A stretch of 64,000 nucleotides of DNA from Bacteroidaceae bacterium. Its GTDB lineage: Bacteria; Bacteroidota; Bacteroidia; Bacteroidales; Bacteroidaceae. The DNA lies in the NCBI GenBank assembly GCA_017650105.1, contig JAGCFO010000028.1, positions 1 to 64,000 of the forward strand, written 5' to 3'. This document shows positions 33,941 to 42,217 of the stretch, in pieces (position 1 is the first letter of the stretch; each line of letters begins with the position of its first letter). The notes beneath the pieces are model-generated. The model did no database searches and was not told the DNA's origin. It was given only the letters and a program-made list of their open reading frames with translations. The translations under genes were made by a program, and so were the position numbers.

Positions 33941-35533
33941 TTACTTTGTTGTTACCTCAAGGGTTACAATCGATTTCGCAGGCATCGTAACCGTAATCAT
34001 AGAAGCGTCTTTCTTGTTCGTCTTGAAGCCTTTGAACGGCTCTGTCTGAACTGAGTTGGGCTTCTCAAAGGTGTTGTGGTCTGCGATATTCTTTGACGTT
34101 AGGATGGTGCCGCTAACACTTTTTACCTTAGTTCCTTCCAAATTGACGGTAACTGTCTGTTCCTGAGCAAGGTCGACGTTTGCCAGCGAGACGTGGATAA
34201 GTCCCTTGTCGTCGCGAGAAGCTGTTGCCGAGAGGAGGGGCAGCGTGCGAGTGGGTTCTTCCTCGTTGCGCCCTCCGTTGAAACGTTCGTTGGGCACTTG
34301 CATGTTGTCGCAAGTGACGTCGAGAGGCAAACTGATGGCATCCTGATGCGGTACGTACATCTTGAAAACGTGGTACGTGGGAGTAAGAACCATCTTTTCG
34401 TTGTTGGTTAATATCATCGACTGGAGGACGTTTGCTATCTGCGCGATGTTACACATCTTGACACGCTCGGCGTATTTGTGGAACACGTTGAGGGAGAGCG
34501 CTGCCACGAAGGCATCGCGCATGGTGTTCTGCTGGAACAAGTGTCCTGGGATGGTTCCTTCTTCTTCGTCCCACCAGGTTCCCCATTCGTCAACAAGAAG
34601 GTCAATTCTCTTGCGTGCATCGTAACGGTCCATGATGTCAATATGTTTTTTCAGCACGGGCTCGATGCCGAGACATTTGCCTAAGCACCAGTAGTAGTCT
34701 TCGTCGGAGAATTTGGTAGCCTTTCCTTTGCTTCCGTTCCAGCCAAGCACCGTGTAGTAGTGGAGAGAGAGTGCATGCATGCGGTTTCCGATGTTCTTCA
34801 TGAGCGTTTCCGTCCAAGTGTAGTCGTAGTCGCTTGCTCCGCTGGCGATTTTATATAAACGGTTGCCGCTGAAGTCTTTGCAGTAGGTTGCGTAACGTCG
34901 ATACTCGTTGGAGTAATATTCGGGCGTCATGTTTCCTCCGCAGCCCCAGCTTTCGTTGCCAACGCCGATGAACTTCACTTTCCAAGGTTCGTTGCGTCCG
35001 TTCTTGTGTCGCAGTTCAGCCATAGGGCCGTCCGAAGCAGTCATGTATTCAACCCATTCGGAAGTCTCGCGCACGGTTCCGCTGCCGATATTCATGGATA
35101 CATAAGGTTCACACTCAAGAAGTTCGCAGAGGTTGAGGAATTCGTGCGTGCCGAAGCTGTTATCTTCAAGCGTGCCTCCCCAAGTGCTATTCACTTTTGC
35201 GGGGCGCTTGTCGCGCGGACCTATTCCGTCCATCCAGTGATAGTCGTCGGCAAAGCATCCTCCTGGCCATCGAAGCACGGGGATGTGAAGATCTTTGAGT
35301 GCACCGAGCACATCGTTGCGGTAGCCGTTGGTGTTTGGGATGGGGGAGTCTTCGCCTACCCAGAGGCCTCCGTAGATGCAAGTGCCGAGATGTTCGGCAA
35401 ACTGCCCGTAGATGTTGCGGCTGATGACGGTTTCGCCTTTTGTTGTTTGCACGTTAACTGTTGCCGTTCGCTCTGTTTTCGCTGCCATCAGCGAAAGGGG
35501 CAGCAGCATGCTGAGGATAAGAATTCGTTTCAT
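33941..35533 (-). CDS. GH51 alpha-L-arabinofuranosidase
   Basis: 530 aa with signal peptide (LILSMLLPLSLMAA). GH51 features: ISRNIYGQFAEHLGTCIYGGLWV at the N-terminus, VLRWPGGCFADDYHWMDGIGP, acid/base Glu194 in GVGNESWGCGG, and nucleophile Glu316 in VDEWGTWWD. A C-terminal beta-sandwich ends the protein. It removes arabinofuranose side chains from arabinan and arabinoxylan. The signal peptide places it outside the cytoplasm. Divergent from mltG; a 21-bp array separates them. Confidence 0.95.
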   Translation of the reverse strand: MKRILILSMLLPLSLMAAKTERTATVNVQTTKGETVISRNIYGQFAEHLGTCIYGGLWVGEDSPIPNTNGYRNDVLGALKDLHIPVLRWPGGCFADDYHWMDGIGPRDKRPAKVNSTWGGTLEDNSFGTHEFLNLCELLECEPYVSMNIGSGTVRETSEWVEYMTASDGPMAELRHKNGRNEPWKVKFIGVGNESWGCGGNMTPEYYSNEYRRYATYCKDFSGNRLYKIASGASDYDYTWTETLMKNIGNRMHALSLHYYTVLGWNGSKGKATKFSDEDYYWCLGKCLGIEPVLKKHIDIMDRYDARKRIDLLVDEWGTWWDEEEGTIPGHLFQQNTMRDAFVAALSLNVFHKYAERVKMCNIAQIANVLQSMILTNNEKMVLTPTYHVFKMYVPHQDAISLPLDVTCDNMQVPNERFNGGRNEEEPTRTLPLLSATASRDDKGLIHVSLANVDLAQEQTVTVNLEGTKVKSVSGTILTSKNIADHNTFEKPNSVQTEPFKGFKTNKKDASMITVTMPAKSIVTLEVTTK

Positions 35534-35541
35534 TGTGATAT

Positions 35542-35625
35542 GCTTAATAGATAATTTTTTTTGGAGAACAAATATCGCCGTATGAAGAAGGGAAAAATTT
35601 TTTTGGAGAAGGAATATTTTTATTT
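35542..35625 (+). repeat. 21-bp repeat array, 4 units
   Basis: Units at 35542-35562 (weak), 35563-35583 (GGAGAACAA with ATATCGCCGTAT), 35584-35604 (GAAGAAGGG with AAAAATTTTTTT) and 35605-35625 (GGAGAAGGA with ATATTTTTATTT). Starts 9 bp before the GH51 start codon, in the divergent region with mltG. Confidence 0.85.
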
Positions 35626-35725
35626 CGTCAATACATAATTTGAGGTTGTTTTTGCTTATTCTGATTCGGAAGGCAAATATACGAGTTTTTTCTTTATTTT
35701 TCTTTAGGAAGTGGCGTTTTTTCTT

Positions 35726-35733
35726 TATTTTTG
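35726..35733 (+). promoter_or_regulatory. Possible -7 box (TATTTTTG) for mltG
   Basis: TATTTTTG fits TAnnTTTG and lies 9 bp before the ATG at 35742, which would give an almost leaderless mRNA. No clear TTTG lies about 20 bp upstream. Confidence 0.35.
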
Positions 35734-35741
35734 CATCAATT

Positions 35742-36728
35742 ATGAGAAAATCGACAAAAAACCTGCTTTTCTTCCTTGTCGTGCTGCTTGTGTTGGCTTG
35801 CGCGGCAGTTGGCGCCGGATACTATTTCGTGTTGAGCCCTTTGGTAAAGAATGCCGAGGAGCACTTTGTGCAGCTGATGCCCAACGCTTCCGTCGAGGAG
35901 GTTTCGGCAAAGGTCCAGGAGGCTGCTGGATGCGACGTGAGAGGCTTTCGGCTGCTCTGCCGTCGCTCGTCATCCTTCAAGGCGGGCAACTATGCCATCC
36001 GTCAGGGCGATAGTATGCGCGATATTTGGCAGCGACTCGTTGCGGGCAATCAGACTCCCGTGAAGGTGGTGATTCCTGCTGCTCGTACCCTTGACAAAGT
36101 GGCGGGAGTGCTGGGAGACAAGCTGATGGCCGACTCTGCTGCCTTCTCGGCAGTCCTTCATCAACCCGAGCAAATGGCTATGCTCATCCCGAATACGTAC
36201 GAAGTGTATTGGACTGTTTCTCCCGAAGCTTTTGTTCAGCGCATGCAAGCTGAGCACGACAAGTTTTGGAACGAGAAGCGTCTGGCAAAGGCTCGTACTC
36301 AAGGACTTACGCCCGATGAGGTTGCCACGCTGGCTTCCATTGTGGATGAAGAGACAGCAAAGGGAAACGAAAAACCCGTTGTGGCAGGACTTTACCTCAA
36401 CCGCCTGAAACAAGGCATGTTGCTGCAGGCAGATCCTACCGTGAAGTATGCTGTGGGCGATCCTACCCTCAGGCGAATCCTCTTCGAACATTTGAAAGTG
36501 GATTCTCCTTATAATACATACGTGCACGCGGGACTTCCTCCAACTCCTATTCGTATTCCTACCGTGCAGTCTTTAGAAGCGGTGCTCAATCCTGCGCAAC
36601 ACAACTATCTGTATATGTGCGCCAAAGAGGATTTTAGCGGCTATCACAACTTTGCTGCTACCTTGTCGGAGCATAGTCGAAACGCGGCACGCTATCAGGC
36701 CGCACTCAACGCACGCGGTATCAAATGA
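35742..36728 (+). CDS. mltG: Endolytic murein transglycosylase MltG
   Basis: 328 aa from the ATG at 35742; one N-terminal membrane helix (LLFFLVVLLVLACAAVGAGYYF). The YceG/MltG fold shows a LysM-like region (YAIRQGDSMRDIWQRL), PNTYEVYWTVS, the catalytic Glu in IVDEETAKGNEKPVVAGLYLNRLKQGM, LQADPTVKYA and YNTYVHAGLPPTPI. It cuts nascent peptidoglycan strands in the periplasm. Its stop overlaps the start of the AGCS gene by 4 bp (ATGA), so the two are coupled. Confidence 0.93.
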   Translation: MRKSTKNLLFFLVVLLVLACAAVGAGYYFVLSPLVKNAEEHFVQLMPNASVEEVSAKVQEAAGCDVRGFRLLCRRSSSFKAGNYAIRQGDSMRDIWQRLVAGNQTPVKVVIPAARTLDKVAGVLGDKLMADSAAFSAVLHQPEQMAMLIPNTYEVYWTVSPEAFVQRMQAEHDKFWNEKRLAKARTQGLTPDEVATLASIVDEETAKGNEKPVVAGLYLNRLKQGMLLQADPTVKYAVGDPTLRRILFEHLKVDSPYNTYVHAGLPPTPIRIPTVQSLEAVLNPAQHNYLYMCAKEDFSGYHNFAATLSEHSRNAARYQAALNARGIK

Positions 36729-38227
36729 TACATTTCATCGATAAAGTCAACGATATCTTCTGGGGCTATTTCTTGATAGCCGGACTTATCCTGTGCGCCT
36801 TGTGGTTTACCCTCCGCACGAAAGGTGTGCAGTTTACGATGATAAGGGAGATGTTCCGTCTGCTGGGAGAATCTGCCGACAAGCCTGCCGAGAAAACATC
36901 TTCGGCTATCGAGAAAGAATCGACACCAGTCGAGAAGGCATCTACGAAAGAAAAGAAAACTCGTTTCCGGCTGAAGGCGGTCGGGCACAAGGGACATATC
37001 AGTTCCTTTCAGGCTTTTGCTGTATCGCTTGCTACGCGTGTGGGAACGGGTAATCTGGCAGGAGTAGCGTGTGCTATCGCTGTGGGAGGACCTGGTGCTG
37101 TCTTCTGGATGTGGGTGACAGCCCTTCTCGGCTCAGCGACAGCCTTTGTCGAAAGCACGCTGGCGCAACTGTTTAAGATTAAGGGGAAAGATTCCTTTGT
37201 CGGCGGGCCCGCCTATTATATGGAGCGGGGCTTGGGAAAACGCTGGATGGGAGTCGTTTTCGCTGTGTTGATAACTCTTACCTTTGGGCTCTCCTACAAC
37301 TCCGTGCAGAGCAACACGCTCTGTGCTGCATTAGATAGTGCTTTCGGCTGGAATAGGCTTGTCGTAGGACTGATAGTTTGTGCTGTGATGCTGGTGATAA
37401 TTTTCGGGGGAATACGCCGAATTGCCCGTTTCAGCAGCGCTATCGTGCCGATTATGGCGTTAGGGTATATTACGCTGGCTTTTGTAGTTGTAGCAATAAA
37501 TATTCATTCGCTGCCACACGTGTTAAAGATGATTTTCGAGGGGGCTTTCGGCTTGCGCCAGGCAGCAGGAGGCCTTGTCGGCTCGGCAATTATGCAAGGA
37601 GTGAAGAGAGGGCTCTTCAGCAATGAGGCAGGGGAGGGTTCTGCGCCGAATGCTGCCGCAACAGCGCATACTTCCCATCCTGTGAAGCAAGGGCTCATCC
37701 AGGCGCTGGGAGTTTTCACCGATACGTTGGTGATATGCTCTTGCACGGCGTTCATTATTCTCTGTAGTGGCGACACCCTTAATCCTGACGTAGAAGGCGT
37801 GCAGCTCACGCAGCATGCTCTTTCCACGCAATTCGGCTCTTTCGGCGTCTACTTTGTGGCAATAGCGCTTCTTTTCTTCGTTTTCAGCAGTCTGATAGGT
37901 AATTACTATTATGGTGAGGCAAATCTGCATTTCATGCTGAAAGGACACAAAAGTGAACGTCTCCTTCTAAATATTTTCCGCTGCTGCTCTGCCGGAATGG
38001 TTTTGTTTGGGGCTTTAGCAAGTTTGACAACAGTCTGGGCAATAGCAGACTTGTTTATGGCTCTGATGACAACGTTTAACCTGCTTTCGATAGCATTACT
38101 TGGGCATTACGCTTTTCGACTATTAGACGACTATCGTTCTCAGAAGAAAGAAGGAAACAAAAGTCCTGTTTTCCGCAAGAGAGAACTCTTCCCCGAAATT
38201 AGCGATAAACTGGAAGGTTGGGAATGA
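36725..38227 (+). CDS. AGCS family sodium:alanine symporter with repeat-derived insert
   Basis: 500 aa inner-membrane carrier. Family signature: FWGYFLIAGLILCALWFTLRTKGVQF, SSFQAFAVSLATRVGTGNLAGVACAIAVGGPGAVFWMW, FVGGPAYYMERGLGKRW and GLFSNEAGEGSAPNAAATA. It takes up alanine or glycine with sodium. Between the first helix and the GTGN motif, residues 55-76 (EKTSSAI, EKESTPV, EKASTKE) are heptads encoded by a 21-bp repeat array; in other AGCS proteins this loop is shorter. Starts inside the mltG stop codon. A strong bidirectional terminator follows. Confidence 0.92.
   Translation: MIHFIDKVNDIFWGYFLIAGLILCALWFTLRTKGVQFTMIREMFRLLGESADKPAEKTSSAIEKESTPVEKASTKEKKTRFRLKAVGHKGHISSFQAFAVSLATRVGTGNLAGVACAIAVGGPGAVFWMWVTALLGSATAFVESTLAQLFKIKGKDSFVGGPAYYMERGLGKRWMGVVFAVLITLTFGLSYNSVQSNTLCAALDSAFGWNRLVVGLIVCAVMLVIIFGGIRRIARFSSAIVPIMALGYITLAFVVVAINIHSLPHVLKMIFEGAFGLRQAAGGLVGSAIMQGVKRGLFSNEAGEGSAPNAAATAHTSHPVKQGLIQALGVFTDTLVICSCTAFIILCSGDTLNPDVEGVQLTQHALSTQFGSFGVYFVAIALLFFVFSSLIGNYYYGEANLHFMLKGHKSERLLLNIFRCCSAGMVLFGALASLTTVWAIADLFMALMTTFNLLSIALLGHYAFRLLDDYRSQKKEGNKSPVFRKRELFPEISDKLEGWE
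36889..36951 (+). repeat. 21-bp repeat array inside the AGCS gene, 3 units
   Basis: Units at 36889-36909 (CGAGAAAAC with ATCTTCGGCTAT), 36910-36930 (CGAGAAAGA with ATCGACACCAGT) and 36931-36951 (CGAGAAGGC with ATCTACGAAAGA). They read in the frame GAG AAx, giving heptads that begin with EK. Confidence 0.75.
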
Positions 38228-38272
38228 AAAGTATTTCTTTTCTGTGGAAATCATGAATCTTCCATTTATAAA

Positions 38273-38316
38273 AAAAGAGAAGACTGATACTTTAAGATCA
38301 GTCTTCTCTTTTGGTT
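38273..38316. terminator. Bidirectional Rho-independent terminator
   Basis: A perfect 16-bp stem (38273-38288 with 38297-38312), 8-base loop; A-run before and T-run after. It serves both the AGCS gene (+) and rng (-), which converge here. Confidence 0.92.
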
Positions 38317-38372
38317 TAAACTTTAATGTGTAACTTTTTGTCGTTTACTTTGTTATTATACGATAGTTACAC

Positions 38373-39962
38373 TTAATCCTTCGGCTTTCCGATAAATTCA
38401 TGTTCCTCTTTCATATCTATTTCGTTGTGCTTGCTGTCATAGAATTGATATTGAAGCAAAGCGAGAGATTGATTTGGAATAATGCGGATGCCTAATCCAT
38501 ACCTCATTTTCCACTTCATTGCCAACGAAGGAAAACCTTGATTGACGTATGCAGCAACGTAAGGATGGATATGTAGGTCGAAACGCTTTACGTTCAGTTT
38601 CTTTACCAGACAATCGATTTTGCTTTCAAGCGTATCGGTGAAAAGGATGGATGCCTTGATTGTGCCCGTGCCGAAGCAGGTAGGGCATGTTTCCTCTACG
38701 TCAACGTCCATAGCAGGACGGACTCTTTGGCGCGTGATTTGCATGAGCCCGAACTTACTCAGAGGAAGGATGTTGTGCTTGGCGCGGTCCTTTTTCATAT
38801 TGGCACACATGCGCTCGTAGAGTTTCTGCCTGTTCTCGGCAGTATCCATATCGATGAAATCAACGATAATGATACCTCCCATGTCTCTGAGCCTAAGTTG
38901 GCGAGCCAGTTCGTCAGCAGCGCCGAGGTTTACGTCAATAGCATTCTCTTCTTGGTTGGTATTGCCGCGCGAGCGATTTCCACTGTTGACGTCTACGGCA
39001 TGCAGCGCTTCTGTATGGTCTATGACAAGATAGGCTCCTCCTTTGTAAGGAACGATACGTCCAAAAGAAGATTTGATTTGTTTTGTCAGCCCGAAATTAT
39101 CGAAAATGGGTAAGTTCCCGGTGTAGTGTTTTACTATGGCGGCTCTTTCGGGTGCGATGAGGGTGACGTAATCTTTTATCTGTTTGAAGGTGTCCTCGTC
39201 GTTGATGTATATGTTTTCGTACGAGGGATTGAACAGATCGCGCAGCATTGCTACAGCCCGGCTCGATTCTTCGTAGATGAGCAAGGGGGCTTTGTCTGCT
39301 TTCTGTACACGGTGAATCACGTCGTCCCACTGATTAACAAGGACGTTCAGTTCAGCATCAAGCTCGGCAACGCGTTTGCCTTCGGCGACAGTACGAACAA
39401 TCACTCCGAAGTTTTTTGGCTTTATGCTCTGAAGCAGTTGCTTGAGTCGGGCGCGTTCTTCGGATGACTTGATTTTGGTTGATACCGACACTTTGTCGGA
39501 AAAAGGAACCAGCACGAGAAATCGGCCTGCAAACGAGAGGTCGCAAGTGATGCGTGGTCCTTTTGTGCTTATGGGCTCCTTGGTTACTTGCACCATAATC
39601 TCCTGTCCTTGCTGAAGGATGTTGGATATACTGCCCTCCTTCGGCAGTTCAGGGAGGATGGATGCTTTTGAGTAAGGATAGAGTTTCTTTTTGTCGCTAG
39701 TTACCTGCTTGAGGTACTTCTGGTAGGAGTTAAATCGACTGCCCAGATCTTGATAGTGAAGGAAAGCTTCTTTTCCTGAACCTACATCAACGAAGCAGGC
39801 ATTGAGGGCGGGCATTATTTTCTTGACACGTCCCCAATACATGTTGCCCACGGAGTATGACGCCTCGCGTCCCTCGCGCTGGAACTCCACCAGGTCCTTG
39901 TCTTCGGTAAGGGCGATGGTTATTTCCTTGGGCTGAACATCGATAAATAGTTCGCTTGTCAC
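38373..39962 (-). CDS. rng: Ribonuclease G/E family endoribonuclease
   Basis: 529 aa. Start is a GTG (VTSELFIDVQPKEI); an in-frame TAG two codons upstream rules out a longer form. S1 domain at about 37-130 (GNMYWGRVKKIMPALNACFVDVGSGKEAFLHYQDL), then the RNase G catalytic region: KGPRITCDLSFAGRFLVLVPF, GGAYLVIDHTEALHAVDVNSG with a metal-binding Asp, and GGIIIVDFIDM with the second Asp; zinc-link CPTC in VEETCPTCFGTG. It matures 16S rRNA and degrades mRNA. Part of the conserved block with HU, mutY, ssb and gldE. Confidence 0.95.
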   Translation of the reverse strand: MTSELFIDVQPKEITIALTEDKDLVEFQREGREASYSVGNMYWGRVKKIMPALNACFVDVGSGKEAFLHYQDLGSRFNSYQKYLKQVTSDKKKLYPYSKASILPELPKEGSISNILQQGQEIMVQVTKEPISTKGPRITCDLSFAGRFLVLVPFSDKVSVSTKIKSSEERARLKQLLQSIKPKNFGVIVRTVAEGKRVAELDAELNVLVNQWDDVIHRVQKADKAPLLIYEESSRAVAMLRDLFNPSYENIYINDEDTFKQIKDYVTLIAPERAAIVKHYTGNLPIFDNFGLTKQIKSSFGRIVPYKGGAYLVIDHTEALHAVDVNSGNRSRGNTNQEENAIDVNLGAADELARQLRLRDMGGIIIVDFIDMDTAENRQKLYERMCANMKKDRAKHNILPLSKFGLMQITRQRVRPAMDVDVEETCPTCFGTGTIKASILFTDTLESKIDCLVKKLNVKRFDLHIHPYVAAYVNQGFPSLAMKWKMRYGLGIRIIPNQSLALLQYQFYDSKHNEIDMKEEHEFIGKPKD

Positions 39963-39999
39963 TTTCTAACTAACTGATATGGGTTTTCAAATAAAGAGC

Positions 40000-40047
40000 A
40001 AAGAACAAACCTCCAATGGAGCGTATGCTCCGAGAAGTTTGTTCTTT
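40000..40047 (-). terminator. Hairpin between the small basic gene and rng
   Basis: AAAGAACAAAC (40000-40010) pairs with GTTTGTTCTTT (40037-40047), and a smaller hairpin GGAGC/GCTCC (40018-40031) sits in its loop. It follows the 29-codon gene (-) by 18 bp and precedes rng. It may be a terminator or partial attenuator; the minus-strand T-run is short. Confidence 0.65.
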
Positions 40048-40065
40048 GTTTTGATTCATAAGTGC

Positions 40066-40155
40066 TTACTTGCTCTTATGTCTGTTCTTGCGCAAACGTT
40101 TTTTACGTTTGTGCGTAGACATTTTATGTCTTTTTTTCTTTTTACCGTTTGGCAT
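40066..40155 (-). CDS. Small basic AURKAIP1/COX24-like protein, 29 aa
   Basis: Frame from ATG at 40155 to TAA at 40066-40068: 29 residues, MPNGKKKKRHKM then STHKRKKRLRKNRHKSK. Sixteen of them are Lys or Arg. The pattern KKRHKMxTHKRKKRLRKNRHK is a known short Bacteroidetes protein annotated with the AURKAIP1/COX24 domain, the domain of mitochondrial ribosomal protein mS38, so a ribosomal role is likely. It lies 27 bp after the HU gene on the same strand, so probably one transcript. It is easily missed because of its size. Confidence 0.85.
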   Translation of the reverse strand: MPNGKKKKRHKMSTHKRKKRLRKNRHKSK

Positions 40156-40182
40156 AGCGTTAATGTTATAGGGTTATCTTAT

Positions 40183-40458
40183 TTATTTCTTCACACCCTG
40201 CATGAAAACCTTGGCGGGTTTGAAAGCGGGAATGTTATGCTCGGGAACAACGAGGGTAGTGTTCTTGGAAATATTGCGTGCAGTCTTCTCGGCTCTCTTC
40301 TTCAGGATGAAGCTACCGAATCCGCGGAGATAAACATTCTCTTCCTTCATCAAGGATTCTTTTACTACTTCCATGAATGCTTCAACACACTTGAGGGCGT
40401 CTGCCTTGTCAACACCAGTCTTTGCAGAGATTTCGTTTACAACTTCTTGCTTTGTCAT
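40183..40458 (-). CDS. HU family DNA-binding protein
   Basis: 91 aa, normal HU length. MTKQEVVNEISAKTGVDKADALKCVEAFMEVVKESLMKEENVYLRGFGSFILKKRAEKTARNISKNTTLVVPEHNIPAFKPAKVF covers the whole HU/IHF fold, including GFGSF and the arm region around RNISKNTTLVVPEHNIPAFKP. It binds and bends DNA as a dimer. First gene of a minus-strand unit with the 29-aa gene and perhaps rng. A -7-like box (TATATTTG on the minus strand) lies at 40509-40516, about 50 bp upstream. Confidence 0.96.
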   Translation of the reverse strand: MTKQEVVNEISAKTGVDKADALKCVEAFMEVVKESLMKEENVYLRGFGSFILKKRAEKTARNISKNTTLVVPEHNIPAFKPAKVFMQGVKK

Positions 40459-40508
40459 TTTTTCTAAAATTTTATATGTTCTACAATGTACGTTATTTTT
40501 TTGGTCTG

Positions 40509-40516
40509 CAAATATA
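40509..40516 (-). promoter_or_regulatory. Possible -7 box (TATATTTG) for the HU gene
   Basis: On the minus strand TATATTTG fits TAnnTTTG; no clear TTTG lies 20 bp further upstream. Confidence 0.4.
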
Positions 40517-40655
40517 TAGCTTTTCTCTGATATAAAAAAATATTGGCGTTTTTTTTACAAAAAAATTTTATTTGGAAAGGCTTTGGTATTACTTTTGTGC
40601 TGTTTTTCGGGCGTTTTCTTCAAAATATGAGGATTATGCGTAGATTCGGAAAGAG

Positions 40656-41636
40656 ATGGAGGACGTTTCCCATAGGTTAATCAGTTGGTATGAATCGCAC
40701 AAGCGGGCTCTACCTTGGCGCGAGACTTCAGATCCGTATGCCATTTGGGTGTCGGAGATTATTCTGCAGCAAACCAGAGTGGCGCAAGGATATGATTACT
40801 ATGTCCGTTTTATGCACGCCTTTCCTTCGGTTGGTGCGCTTGCGGAAGCTGATGAAGATCAAGTGCTTCGCTTGTGGCAAGGATTGGGATACTACAGTCG
40901 TGCCCGCAACATGCACGCTGCTGCCAAGCAGATTGTTGCGCAGGGAAGTTTCCCAAGGACGTACGATGCCCTTTTAAATTTAAAAGGAGTAGGGCCTTAT
41001 ACTGCAGCTGCAATCGCTTCTTTCGCATTTGGGCTGCCTCATGCTGTCGTCGACGGCAACGTATGTCGCTTGATGGCGCGTCTGTTTGCCGTTGAGGAGC
41101 CGATTGATACCAGCAAGGGAAAGTCGCAAGTGGAAAGCCTTGCGAAGGCGTTGATGCCCGAGGAGCAGTCGGCGCTTTTTAATCAGGCAGTTATGGAATT
41201 CGGCGCTTTGCAATGTGTGCCTTCCTCTCCTCGATGCGAAGAGTGTCCTTTGGCTGACAAATGCCTCGCTTTGTCGCAGGGAAGGGTTGAGGCTCTTCCT
41301 CGCAAAAGTCATCGCACAAAAGTCACCGAGCGCTATTTTCACTACTTTCTCATCGAAGACGGCGAGAGCCTCTATTTGCGAAAGCGTACCGACGATGATA
41401 TCTGGCAAGGTTTGTATGAACTGCCGCTGAAGGAAGTCGCTACTCAGGATGCGGAAGAGGAGATGCCTCCCGTGAAGAGTGTGCGTCACGTCCTTTCGCA
41501 TCAGGTAATACACGCCTCGCTCTATCGTCAGACGGTTGTTCCTCCTCTGCCTCCTCGTGAGGGTTGTCTCGTGGTCCGCTGGAGTGATTTAGACGACTAC
41601 GCCCTTCCTCGCCTCGTGCAGATTCTTTTGGAATAA
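40656..41636 (+). CDS. mutY: A/G-specific adenine glycosylase
   Basis: 326 aa. Catalytic Glu in VSEIILQQTRVAQG, helix-hairpin-helix LNLKGVGPYTAAAIASFAF, catalytic Asp in AVVDGNVCRL, and the 4Fe-4S motif C-x6-C-x2-C-x5-C in CVPSSPRCEECPLADKC. A C-terminal NUDIX-like domain follows (YFHYFLIEDGESLYLRKR, DDIWQGLYELPLK) that recognises 8-oxoguanine. It removes adenine mispaired with 8-oxoG. Its stop codon lies inside a 21-bp repeat unit (41633-41653). Divergent from the HU gene. Confidence 0.96.
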   Translation: MEDVSHRLISWYESHKRALPWRETSDPYAIWVSEIILQQTRVAQGYDYYVRFMHAFPSVGALAEADEDQVLRLWQGLGYYSRARNMHAAAKQIVAQGSFPRTYDALLNLKGVGPYTAAAIASFAFGLPHAVVDGNVCRLMARLFAVEEPIDTSKGKSQVESLAKALMPEEQSALFNQAVMEFGALQCVPSSPRCEECPLADKCLALSQGRVEALPRKSHRTKVTERYFHYFLIEDGESLYLRKRTDDDIWQGLYELPLKEVATQDAEEEMPPVKSVRHVLSHQVIHASLYRQTVVPPLPPREGCLVVRWSDLDDYALPRLVQILLE

Positions 41637-41700
41637 TCCGTTTTTCCTTCTTCATCTCGCGCGCTTCCTTCTTCAGCGCTCCGTATGTAGAAAGAAAAAG
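41633..41700. repeat. 21-bp repeat array, 2 minus units and an inverted flank
   Basis: Minus units at 41654-41674 (GAAGAAGGA with AGCGCGCGAGAT) and 41633-41653 (GAAGAAGGA with AAAACGGATTAT); the latter covers the mutY stop codon. An inverted GTAGAAAG head occurs around 41688 and resembles the last unit of the array at 30635-30655. Confidence 0.75.
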
Positions 41701-41733
41701 AAATCGTTTTCTCGTAAAAAGAGCCTCAATCTT

Positions 41734-41764
41734 TTTGTTCTACCCGTAGATTTTACTATCTTTG
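41734..41764 (+). promoter_or_regulatory. Bacteroidetes promoter of ssb
   Basis: TTTG (41734-41737), 19 bp, TATCTTTG (41757-41764). ATG of ssb lies 38 bp downstream. Full consensus match. Confidence 0.8.
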
Positions 41765-41802
41765 CACTCAAGAATGATTACAAATCAAACAACCGAAACT
41801 AT

Positions 41803-42201
41803 ATGTCAGTAAATAAAGTTATTCTGGTCGGAAACGTTGGCACCGACCCTAAAGTCCGTTACTTCGACAAAGGCAGCGCTATCGCCACGTTCCGTATGGC
41901 AACCACCGAGCGCGGCTACACTCTTCAAAACGGCACGGAAGTGCCCGAGCGCACCGAATGGCATAATGTTGTCTTCTGGGGGAAGAACGCAGAAATTGTG
42001 GAGAAGTATGTTCACAAAGGCGACAAGATGTATGTTGAAGGGAAACTCCGCACGCGCAACTTCGACGATGCGAACGGCATCCAGCGGAGTGTTACGGAAA
42101 TTGCCGTCGATACGTTTGAGATGATGCCCCGTTCTCAGCAGAGCTCGATGGGCACTTCGGCTCCTCTGCCTGAGGATACAACGGCTGATAATCTGCCTTA
42201 A
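41803..42201 (+). CDS. ssb: Single-stranded DNA-binding protein
   Basis: 132 aa. OB fold: MSVNKVILVGNVGTDPKVRYF, ATFRMATTERGYTLQNGTEVPERTEWHNVVFWGKNAEIVEKYVHKGDKMYVEGKLRTR. A short linker and acidic tail follow, ending EDTTADNLP. Most bacterial SSBs end DxxLPF or DDLPF; here the stop comes after Pro, so the terminal Phe that docks into partner proteins is missing. Followed 16 bp later by gldE. Confidence 0.94.
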   Translation: MSVNKVILVGNVGTDPKVRYFDKGSAIATFRMATTERGYTLQNGTEVPERTEWHNVVFWGKNAEIVEKYVHKGDKMYVEGKLRTRNFDDANGIQRSVTEIAVDTFEMMPRSQQSSMGTSAPLPEDTTADNLP

Positions 42202-42217
42202 CTAAAAGAGCTGCTGA

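Noticed and set aside
39979-40467. 162-codon plus ORF opposite HU and the 29-codon gene
   Set aside because: HU on the minus strand is certain, and the plus translation is a hydrophobic shadow.
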